From Bacillota bacterium (lineage in GTDB: Bacteria > Bacillota > Clostridia > Acetivibrionales > DTU013), in assembly GCA_023435925.1 (NCBI GenBank), contig JAEZLF010000262.1, forward strand, positions 1-11,860: 11,860 nt of DNA, written 5' to 3'. How positions within the stretch are numbered: the stretch's first letter is position 1; the number at the start of each line of letters is the position of its first letter. A program made the position numbers and the translations under genes. Below, one piece after another: positions 1-5,898 of this stretch. The notes beneath the pieces are model-generated. The model ran no database searches. It saw only the letters and a list, made by a program, of their open reading frames with translations, and had not been told where the DNA came from.

Positions 1-22
1 ATTATGACAAGGGGGAATTCAT

Positions 23-2113
23 ATGAAAGATTATACTGTGGAAAAGCTCCGCAACGTGTGTCTGATGTCACATGGCGGGGCAGGAAAAACGACGCTGGCA
101 GAAGCAATGTTGTTCAACACCGGCGTGTTGGACAGGTTCGGCAAGGTCAATGATGGAACTACCACCATGGATTACGATCCCGAAGAAATTAAAAGAAAAA
201 TTACTCTCAGTACAGCAATAGCTCCATGTGAATGGAAAGATTGCAAAATCAACATTATTGATACACCGGGTTACTTCGACTTTGTTGGTGAGGTCAAACA
301 AGGCAGCAGAGTATCTGACGGTGCGATCATTCTTCTTCCTGCCAAAGGCGGTGTTGCAGTTGGTACGGAAAAATCCTGGGCCTATGCAAAAGAACAGAAA
401 ATTCCAAAAATGTTTTTTGTAAGTAAAATGGATGAAGAAAATGCGAACTTTTTTGAAGTCTATGGCCAATTAATTAATACCTTTGGCAAAGGTGTTATTG
501 CATTTCAGCTCCCGATTATTGAAGGGGAGAAGTTTACTGGTTTTGTTGATGTTTTAAGTATGACAGCGAAAAAATTCGACAAGGATAAACTGGTTGATAC
601 AGCAATTCCTGCCGGTTTAAATGATAAGATATCAGAAATAAAAGATGCACTTAATGAAGCGATTGCTGAGACCAACGAAGAGCTGATGGAAAAATTCTTC
701 GGCGGAGAAGAATTTTCCGCGGAAGACATTAAGTCAGGACTTCGTATCGGTATAGCAGATGGTTCCATTGTGCCTGTATTCTGTGGTGCTGCCTTCCTGA
801 ACCAAGGCGTGACAACCCTCATGGATGCGATTATAGAATACTTGCCATCACCGGCATCCAAACCGGTTGTCAAAGCATTGAAAGCCGGAACTGATACAGT
901 GGTTGAACTGAAGGCATCTCCGGATGAAAGTATGTCTGCGCTTGTCTTTAAGACCATAGCAGACCCCTTCGTTGGAAAAATCTCCATGTTCAGAGTTTAT
1001 TCAGGTACATTTAAGTCTGATTCGGTTGTATTTAACTCAACTACAGAAAAAACCGAAAAGACGGCTCAGGTATTTACACTCCGGGGCAAGAAGCAGCTGC
1101 CTGTTGATAAGCTGATTGCCGGAGACATCGGAGCAGTTGCCAAGCTGCAATATACAAACACAAATGATACTTTATGCGATCAGGCCAAACCGGTAGTTCT
1201 TGAGAAGATAGAATATCCGGAGCCGGCGCTGTCTCTGGCAGTCGAGCCAAAAGCAAAAGGTGATGAAGAGAAAATCAACTCAGGACTTACAAGGCTCCAG
1301 GATGAAGATCCTACCTTCAAAGTGAATGTAAATGCTGAAACACATCAGACTGTTATTTCCGGTGTGGGTGAGCAGCACCTTGATGTAATCGTGAGCAAAC
1401 TTAAAGCGAAGTTCGGTGTTTCCGTTAATCTCATAGACCCAAAGGTTCCATACAGAGAAACCATCAAAAAGAAGGTCAAGGTCGAAGGAAAGCATAAGAA
1501 GCAGTCTGGCGGACACGGGCAGTACGGTCATGTCTGGATGGAATTTGAGCATGGGGATGAGGAAGATCTTGTGTTCGAGGAGAAAATATTCGGCGGATCT
1601 GTGCCGAAGCAATATCATCCGGCAGTTGAGAAGGGCTTACGTGAAGCAATACCGCACGGTGTGCTGGCAGGATACCCTGTTGTTAACCTGAAGGCGACGC
1701 TGGTTGACGGTTCCTATCACGATGTTGACTCTTCAGAAATGGCATTTAAGATTGCAGCGCGTCTCGCTTACAAAAAAGGTCTGCCGATGGCAAATCCGGT
1801 ATTGCTGGAACCGATAAGCCGTGTTGAGGTATATATTCCGGACAGCTACATGGGCGATATCATTGGTGACCTCAATAAGAGAAGAGGCAGAATACTGGGA
1901 ATGAATCCGCAGGAAGGTGGCTTGCAGCAGGTTGTAGCCGACGTGCCTTCAGCTGAGATGTTCAAGTATGCTAATGACCTCAGATCCATGACTCAAGGCA
2001 GAGGCTACTTTACACAGAGCTTTGACAGATATGAAGAGGCTCCTGCCAATGTGGCACAGAAGGTCATTGAAGAAGCTAAGAAGACCATGGTTGAAGAGGC
2101 TGACGACGAATAA
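23..2113 (+). CDS. EF-G-like translational GTPase (EF-G-2 type paralogue)
   Basis: This complete 696-residue protein has the five-domain layout of elongation factor G, which normally moves tRNA and mRNA through the ribosome using GTP. The P-loop SHGGAGKTT is at residues 16-24, a G2-like threonine at 61, G3 DTPGYFDF at 80-87, G4 SKMD at 134-137, and a G5-like CGAA near 254-257. The domain IV tip GGHGQYGHV is at 496-504 and the C-terminal RRGRILGM region is present. It differs from housekeeping EF-G: the G3 histidine (DTPGH) is tyrosine, the G4 asparagine (NKMD) is serine, and the P-loop is not AHIDAGKTT. From memory these changes match the EF-G-2 family (for example Thermus thermophilus EF-G-2), so I read it as that paralogue and not the main fusA; no str-operon neighbours (rpsL, rpsG, tuf) are seen. 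An AGGGGGAA ribosome binding site just upstream supports the ATG at 23. The promoter lies outside the window. Its cellular role is uncertain. Confidence 0.93.
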   Translation: MKDYTVEKLRNVCLMSHGGAGKTTLAEAMLFNTGVLDRFGKVNDGTTTMDYDPEEIKRKITLSTAIAPCEWKDCKINIIDTPGYFDFVGEVKQGSRVSDGAIILLPAKGGVAVGTEKSWAYAKEQKIPKMFFVSKMDEENANFFEVYGQLINTFGKGVIAFQLPIIEGEKFTGFVDVLSMTAKKFDKDKLVDTAIPAGLNDKISEIKDALNEAIAETNEELMEKFFGGEEFSAEDIKSGLRIGIADGSIVPVFCGAAFLNQGVTTLMDAIIEYLPSPASKPVVKALKAGTDTVVELKASPDESMSALVFKTIADPFVGKISMFRVYSGTFKSDSVVFNSTTEKTEKTAQVFTLRGKKQLPVDKLIAGDIGAVAKLQYTNTNDTLCDQAKPVVLEKIEYPEPALSLAVEPKAKGDEEKINSGLTRLQDEDPTFKVNVNAETHQTVISGVGEQHLDVIVSKLKAKFGVSVNLIDPKVPYRETIKKKVKVEGKHKKQSGGHGQYGHVWMEFEHGDEEDLVFEEKIFGGSVPKQYHPAVEKGLREAIPHGVLAGYPVVNLKATLVDGSYHDVDSSEMAFKIAARLAYKKGLPMANPVLLEPISRVEVYIPDSYMGDIIGDLNKRRGRILGMNPQEGGLQQVVADVPSAEMFKYANDLRSMTQGRGYFTQSFDRYEEAPANVAQKVIEEAKKTMVEEADDE

Positions 2114-2132
2114 AATAGAGATCCTGGTAAAT

Positions 2133-2166
2133 AAGGAGCTGCGTAACAGGCGGCTCCTTTATTTTT
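2133..2166 (+). terminator. Intrinsic terminator after the EF-G-like gene
   Basis: An 8-bp stem (GGAGCTGC at 2135-2142 with GCGGCTCC at 2150-2157, one G-U pair) has a 7-base loop. Two flanking A-T pairs extend it, and a T-rich tail (TTTATTTTT) follows. It starts about 20 bases after the stop codon, so the EF-G-like gene is probably not cotranscribed with the lipoprotein gene downstream. Confidence 0.85.
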
Positions 2167-2216
2167 GGGAAATTATCGTCTCCAGTTTCCTTTTCCAGTG
2201 TCGTTATCACAAAAAT

Positions 2217-2241
2217 GGAACTTTCGTGAAACCGATCCGTC
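2217..2241 (+). promoter_or_regulatory. Candidate ECF-sigma-type promoter for the DUF4349 lipoprotein
   Basis: GGAAC at 2217-2221 is followed after 16 bases by CGTC at 2238-2241. This is the AAC / CGTC pattern and spacing of extracytoplasmic-function sigma factor promoters in Bacillus and relatives. The predicted start near 2248 would leave a leader of about 40 bases before the ATG at 2291. I see no convincing vegetative -35/-10 pair in the same gap. The call rests on short motifs only. Confidence 0.35.
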
Positions 2242-2290
2242 AAAATGCATAGAACCCATAAAAATAGATAGGGTAAAGGAGGAAGGAAAT

Positions 2291-3352
2291 ATGTTTAAGA
2301 GGTTTTTAGGGATTTTTGTATCCGTACTGCTGATCATGGCAACCTTTGCAGGTTGCGGTAGTTCTTCGAAGAATTCTGCAGCAGCTAATTATGCAGCGGC
2401 TCCTTCAGAAGCGTATAACGAACTTGATACTGCCTTCGGTGAGCCCATGTATGAGCAGGAGGCCGACTACGGATCGGGTGAGATGGCGGTGACTTCAAAA
2501 GCGGATGAGGCCTCGGCAGAAGAGAAACCTAAATCGGAAGAAGGTCCCCTATCGCTGTCCGGTACCGGGAGTACGCTTGAGAATGTATCCAACGCGATTC
2601 TTAACGAAAGAAAAATTATCCGCAGTGCAAATCTTTCTATTGAAGTCGATAATTTTGATGAAGCCCGCAACCAGATTAACACGATTATTAATGGAATCGG
2701 CATTGTTCAGGAATCCAACGTTACTACAAACGACATCTATGTCGACGGCAAAATCAAATTGCTAAAGCATGGTACAATCGTACTGCGGGTGTACAAAGAA
2801 AAATTTGATTCTGTTTTCAATAATCTGAAAGGCATAGGGAGTGTAAGAAACGAAACGATCAGCGGACAGGATGTAACGGACCGGTTTGTTGATACGGAAT
2901 CCAGACTCAGACTTCTAAAGCTGGAACAGAGCAGATTGGAAGCCTATCTTCAAAAACTGGAGGATCTTGATAAGATATTCAGGACCGAGAGCAGACTCAC
3001 TGAAATCCGGCAGGAAATAGAGAGCCTCACTGGCAATCTGAACAAAATGAGCAGTCTTGTTGAGCTTTCGACCATTACGATTACCATAGATGAGAAGAAC
3101 CCAAATGTAGTGAAGGATCCAAATCCTGAGACATATTGGGGAAAGCTGCTGGATAGCCTGAAGTCTAGTTTTGAGGGTGTTGTGATATTCATAGGCGACC
3201 TTCTGATTTTCGTGATTGCGGCGATTCCGGTATTAATCATGATCGGACTGTTCGTTTTATTGGGTGTGTTTATCTACAGACGTATTCCGAAGAAGCGCAG
3301 GATTACGGTTGCTGAGGTGAAAAAAGAAAATCCGGAAGAGAAAAAAGAATAG
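2291..3352 (+). CDS. DUF4349 domain lipoprotein with C-terminal transmembrane segment
   Basis: This is a 353-residue envelope protein. The ATG at 2291 is chosen over an upstream in-frame ATG at 2165 because AAAGGAGG lies 8 bases before it and because it opens a lipoprotein signal peptide: positive MFKR, a hydrophobic core, then FAGC with Cys22 as the predicted lipidation site. A low-complexity Ser/Ala/Glu-rich linker runs to about residue 100. The DUF4349 core follows (about 105-270), beginning RKIIRSANLSIEV. It includes a VTDRFVDTESRL stretch leading into a charged heptad-like coiled coil, then a second beta-rich half. A long hydrophobic helix at about 297-330 is followed by a basic cytoplasmic tail (RRIPKKRR). 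The protein is therefore probably anchored at both ends, with the core outside the cell. The molecular function of DUF4349 is not established. It is a single-gene unit with a terminator on each side. Domain assignment is from recognition of the pattern, not a search. Confidence 0.85.
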   Translation: MFKRFLGIFVSVLLIMATFAGCGSSSKNSAAANYAAAPSEAYNELDTAFGEPMYEQEADYGSGEMAVTSKADEASAEEKPKSEEGPLSLSGTGSTLENVSNAILNERKIIRSANLSIEVDNFDEARNQINTIINGIGIVQESNVTTNDIYVDGKIKLLKHGTIVLRVYKEKFDSVFNNLKGIGSVRNETISGQDVTDRFVDTESRLRLLKLEQSRLEAYLQKLEDLDKIFRTESRLTEIRQEIESLTGNLNKMSSLVELSTITITIDEKNPNVVKDPNPETYWGKLLDSLKSSFEGVVIFIGDLLIFVIAAIPVLIMIGLFVLLGVFIYRRIPKKRRITVAEVKKENPEEKKE

Positions 3353-3377
3353 GTACAGTGTATAGACGAAATTACTG

Positions 3378-3413
3378 AAAATCCCGGAGAGCATGTCTTC
3401 CGGGATTTTATCT
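3378..3413 (+). terminator. Intrinsic terminator after the DUF4349 gene
   Basis: A perfect 11-bp inverted repeat (AAAATCCCGGA at 3378-3388, TCCGGGATTTT at 3399-3409) encloses a 10-base loop and ends in a T-rich run. It lies 25 bases after the stop codon. The A- and T-rich outer arms could also let it work on the other strand, but no minus-strand gene ends here. Confidence 0.88.
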
Positions 3414-3542
3414 ATGTCTTCGGAAGACGCTTACCTATTCAGGTCGGCGATGAATGAAGACGAAATGATTTAAAGTAAGAAAATATTTATATTCGGACAG
3501 ATGAATAAAAGGTTACGGTAAGATAAAAATAATAAAAAATGC

Positions 3543-3571
3543 TTGAATATCTGAGTTGAGTATTTTATAAT
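3543..3571 (+). promoter_or_regulatory. Vegetative (sigma-A) promoter of the ctsR operon
   Basis: TTGAAT at 3543-3548 and a perfect TATAAT at 3566-3571 are separated by the optimal 17 bases. The start point is expected near 3578-3580, immediately before the CtsR operator, leaving a leader of about 48 bases before ctsR. The strong promoter under tight repression fits a class III heat-shock operon. The rest of the gap between 3410 and 3627 is A/T-rich and I see no gene in it. Confidence 0.85.
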
Positions 3572-3580
3572 GTATTTGAA

Positions 3581-3597
3581 AGTCAAAGATAGTCAAA
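3581..3597 (+). promoter_or_regulatory. CtsR operator (heptad direct repeat)
   Basis: AGTCAAA-GAT-AGTCAAA matches the published CtsR consensus (A/G)GTCAAA-NAN-(A/G)GTCAAA at every fixed position. It sits at or just after the predicted start point, so bound CtsR would block initiation. This shows that the operon is autoregulated. I found only this one tandem copy; other GTCAAA heptads in the window are single and inside coding sequence. Confidence 0.92.
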
Positions 3598-3627
3598 ATC
3601 AATTTACGATGAAGGGAGAGGACGCAT

Positions 3628-4086
3628 ATGGCTAGAATGAGTGATATTATCGAAGCTTTTTTGAAGCAAATGATCAATGATACAGACGGAGCGATTGAGA
3701 TACAGCGCAATGAACTGGCAAATCACTTCAACTGCGTACCCTCGCAGATTAACTATGTGATAGATACCCGGTTCACCACCGAACGGGGATATTATGTTGA
3801 AAGCAGACGCGGAGGCGGCGGACATATCAGAATAAAAAGAGTAAATATCAACAGACCGGGAAATTATTTGATGCATATCCTCAGTTCAATGGGAGAGAGT
3901 ATATCGCAGCAATCTGCGGAGGTTTTTATAAAGAATTTTGTTGATTATGAGGTTATCAGTGAAAGAGAAGGTCTGATTTTAATTGCTGCCACCAGCGACA
4001 AGGTACTAGGCAGTATTCAGATGCCTGACCGCGATTTATTAAGAGCAGCGATGTTAAAAAATATGATTGCAAGCTTGCTTGTATAA
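3628..4086 (+). CDS. ctsR: CtsR, transcriptional repressor of class III heat-shock genes
   Basis: This 152-residue repressor is of normal family length (about 150-155). The N-terminal winged helix-turn-helix includes ELANHFNCVPSQINYVIDTRF (about residues 29-49). The glycine-rich wing RRGGGGHIRI is at 60-69. R61 aligns with the wing arginine (R62 in Bacillus) that contacts DNA and is the reported target of McsB arginine phosphorylation. The C-terminal half (about 75-152) is the dimerisation region. The ATG at 3628 follows a purine-rich GAAGGGAGAGG site. It is first in the operon with mcsA, mcsB and clpC, and its own operator overlaps the predicted transcription start, so it represses itself and the other three genes and is released by heat or protein stress. 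Nothing in it looks degraded. Confidence 0.97.
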   Translation: MARMSDIIEAFLKQMINDTDGAIEIQRNELANHFNCVPSQINYVIDTRFTTERGYYVESRRGGGGHIRIKRVNINRPGNYLMHILSSMGESISQQSAEVFIKNFVDYEVISEREGLILIAATSDKVLGSIQMPDRDLLRAAMLKNMIASLLV

Positions 4087-4110
4087 AGCTTATTGCCGGG
4101 TGATGCCCTG

Positions 4111-4140
4111 ATGCTTACCGGAGATGTTTGCGGTGAGCAT
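4111..4140 (+). other. Strong hairpin in the ctsR-mcsA intercistronic region
   Basis: ATGCTTACCG (4111-4120) pairs along its full length with CGGTGAGCAT (4131-4140): 10 bp with one G-U pair and a 10-base loop. No T-tract follows, so it is not an ordinary intrinsic terminator. It begins the unusual 229-base gap between ctsR and mcsA. A role in mRNA processing, stability or uneven expression within the operon is inference. Confidence 0.55.
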
Positions 4141-4234
4141 GAGTGGGTAAAAATGATAACAGCCGCCACACAGAGGCTGGGCGTGCAGGTATAGCAGGAT
4201 GTTTTGGCAGGCGATGAAGTGGAGCGGAATAACC

Positions 4235-4252
4235 AGCCCACCTGCGTGGGCT
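4235..4252 (+). other. Second hairpin in the ctsR-mcsA intercistronic region
   Basis: AGCCCAC (4235-4241) and GTGGGCT (4246-4252) form a perfect GC-rich 7-bp stem with a CTGC loop. It has no T-tract and lies about 60 bases before the mcsA start. A smaller CAGCC/GGCTG pairing (4160-4164 with 4175-4179) lies between this and the hairpin at 4111-4140. The rest of the gap holds no gene I recognise and no good promoter. Confidence 0.5.
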
Positions 4253-4315
4253 TATACAGGATTCAGTTTGATATAAGCGTTGGAGTAAATTTGAAATAGG
4301 TAGGGAGTGAGGCAA

Positions 4316-4840
4316 ATGTTATGTCAACAATGCCAAAAGAATGTAGCTAATGTACACTTTACTCAAATTATAAATGGAAATAAGGTTGAAATGGTTCTTT
4401 GTGAACAATGTGCTAATGAGAAGGGGAAACTGGGGTTTAGCCCACAGCTTAATCTGGGAGCTTTTCTTTGGGGCTTTCCCGGCTTTGGAGGGGATACGGA
4501 CGCTGTCCAGAAAGCGAAACAGCCTGAGGAGGTACGATGTGACATTTGTGGAATGAGCTTTAATGACTTCAGAAAAACCGGAAAGTTGGGCTGTGGAAAT
4601 TGCTATAAGGCTTTCAGAGAGAACCTGAGCCCGATACTGCGAAGAATTCATGGGAATGTTGAGCATACAGGCAAGATACCGGAAAAAAAGGTCGGTTGTG
4701 TAAATGCAACCAACGAACTTGAAAAGCTAAGGGCAGAATTATCGGCAGCAATCAGCACAGAGGAATATGAAAGAGCAGCTGAACTGAGAGATCGTATCCG
4801 GGATATGGAGAATGCCGGGAATCAGTGCGGAGGTGTGTAA
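4316..4840 (+). CDS. mcsA: McsA, zinc-binding activator of the McsB arginine kinase
   Basis: McsA binds and activates the protein arginine kinase McsB and helps control CtsR. This 174-residue copy has four CXXC zinc ligands in two pairs: CQQC at 3-6, CEQC at 29-32, CDIC at 75-78 and CGNC at 93-96. The C-terminal UVR-type helical hairpin (about 133-166, with EYERAAELRDRI) resembles the one in the ClpC middle domain. Length and layout are normal for the family. I take the ATG at 4316, with AGGGAG 8 bases upstream; a GTG three codons earlier (4307) overlaps that site and is unlikely. The gene follows ctsR after an unusually long gap but is tightly joined to mcsB, whose start lies 1 base after this stop. 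Confidence 0.95.
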   Translation: MLCQQCQKNVANVHFTQIINGNKVEMVLCEQCANEKGKLGFSPQLNLGAFLWGFPGFGGDTDAVQKAKQPEEVRCDICGMSFNDFRKTGKLGCGNCYKAFRENLSPILRRIHGNVEHTGKIPEKKVGCVNATNELEKLRAELSAAISTEEYERAAELRDRIRDMENAGNQCGGV

Positions 4841-4841
4841 T

Positions 4842-5879
4842 ATGAAGCAGGATGGAACAAATACCGTACCTGAGACCGATGTCGCTATAAGCAGCAGGAT
4901 CAGGCTGGCCCGCAACCTGGAAGCGTATCCTTTTGCACCCAGGCTAAGTCGCATGCAGGGCAAAGAAATAATGGAAAGAGTGAAGCAGGCGGTAGCGGAT
5001 AGCAGAGATACTGATATGAGGGGGCTTTCCTTTCTTGAAATGCATAGTATGCTCCCTATGGATAAGCAGCTGCTGGTTGAAAAGCATTTGATCAGTCCGG
5101 AATTTGTAGAGCATGATAACAATAGGGCAGTTATACTCAGCAAAGACGGAAAAATTAGTATTATGGTCAATGAGGAAGACCATCTGAGGCTTCAGTGTAT
5201 TCTTCCCGGGAGACAGATTGAGGAGGCCTGGAAGCTTTGCAATAAGATCGATACGGATCTGGAGGAGAAGCTGGACTTTGCTTTTGACCGAATTAGCGGA
5301 TATCTTACCTGCTGTCCCACAAATACTGGTACAGGAATCAGAGCGTCAATCATGCTGCATCTGCCGGCGTTATCCATGACAGGTTATATTAAAGGAATCC
5401 TTGAAACCTGCAGCAAAATCGGTGTGGCGGTCAGAGGAATATACGGCGAGAACAGCGAGGCTTCGGGCAACATGTTCCAGATATCCAACCAGATCACGCT
5501 TGGACAATCGGAAGAGGAGATTCTTGATGGAATCGGTAAAATCACACTGCAAATCACAGAGCAGGAAAGGATGCTCAGAGCGGAGCTTTACAAACAGAAT
5601 CCCCTGAGATTTGAAGACAGGGTATTTCGGTCTCTTGGTATTTTATTAAATGCCAGGATTATGTCGGCAGAGGAGAGCCTGAAGCTATTATCCGATGTGA
5701 GACTGGGCCTTATAACGGGGATGTATACCGGGATGGAGCTGGAGGACTTTAATGAGATGATGCTGATGGTACAGCCGGCGTATTTGCAAAAACTCAATGG
5801 AGAGCAATTATCACCGGATGTGAGAGACCAAAAGCGCGCAGAGCTTATCAGGCAAAAGCTCAAAAGCAGTATAAAGTAA
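4842..5879 (+). CDS. mcsB: McsB, protein arginine kinase
   Basis: McsB phosphorylates arginine side chains of proteins with ATP, inactivating CtsR and marking substrates for ClpC-ClpP. The 345-residue protein is a phosphagen-kinase-fold catalytic domain. Visible motifs are SSRIRLARN (17-25, nucleotide-binding arginines), NEEDH (110-114, acidic residues that handle the guanidinium), CPTNTGTGIRAS (158-169, with the conserved cysteine at 158) and RGIYGENSEA. The C-terminal RDQKRA (328-333) matches the RDxxRA motif of the allosteric phosphoarginine pocket, which guanidino kinases for small metabolites lack. The ATG at 4842 is chosen because GCGGAGG lies 8 bases before it, inside the end of mcsA; an in-frame ATG at 4812 has no such site. 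The TAA-t-ATG junction with mcsA suggests translational coupling and balanced amounts of kinase and activator. Confidence 0.96.
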   Translation: MKQDGTNTVPETDVAISSRIRLARNLEAYPFAPRLSRMQGKEIMERVKQAVADSRDTDMRGLSFLEMHSMLPMDKQLLVEKHLISPEFVEHDNNRAVILSKDGKISIMVNEEDHLRLQCILPGRQIEEAWKLCNKIDTDLEEKLDFAFDRISGYLTCCPTNTGTGIRASIMLHLPALSMTGYIKGILETCSKIGVAVRGIYGENSEASGNMFQISNQITLGQSEEEILDGIGKITLQITEQERMLRAELYKQNPLRFEDRVFRSLGILLNARIMSAEESLKLLSDVRLGLITGMYTGMELEDFNEMMLMVQPAYLQKLNGEQLSPDVRDQKRAELIRQKLKSSIK

Positions 5880-5898
5880 CAGAATGGAGTGATGAAAA

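Noticed and set aside
2165..2290. N-terminal 42-residue extension of the DUF4349 protein from an ATG at 2165
   Set aside because: That ATG sits at the end of the EF-G-like gene's terminator and has no ribosome site. The ATG at 2291 has AAAGGAGG and directly opens a lipoprotein signal peptide.
3416..3428. Dyad GTCTTC-G-GAAGAC upstream of ctsR
   Set aside because: It is short, lies more than 110 bases before the promoter and resembles no operator I know. It partly repeats a sequence in the preceding terminator loop, so chance is the simplest reading.
4268..4297. Possible internal promoter before mcsA (TTGATA at 4268-4273)
   Set aside because: At 17-18 bases downstream the -10 candidates are TTGAAA or TGAAAT. 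The start would fall inside the mcsA ribosome binding site.
4017..4315. Minus-strand open frames across the ctsR-mcsA gap
   Set aside because: Cysteine/serine/proline-rich translations without recognisable motifs, partly antisense to ctsR, and no ribosome binding sites. They look like chance frames.
4812..4841. Longer McsB start at ATG 4812
   Set aside because: It overlaps mcsA by 29 bases without a ribosome site, while ATG 4842 has GCGGAGG 8 bases upstream and yields the normal family N-terminus.
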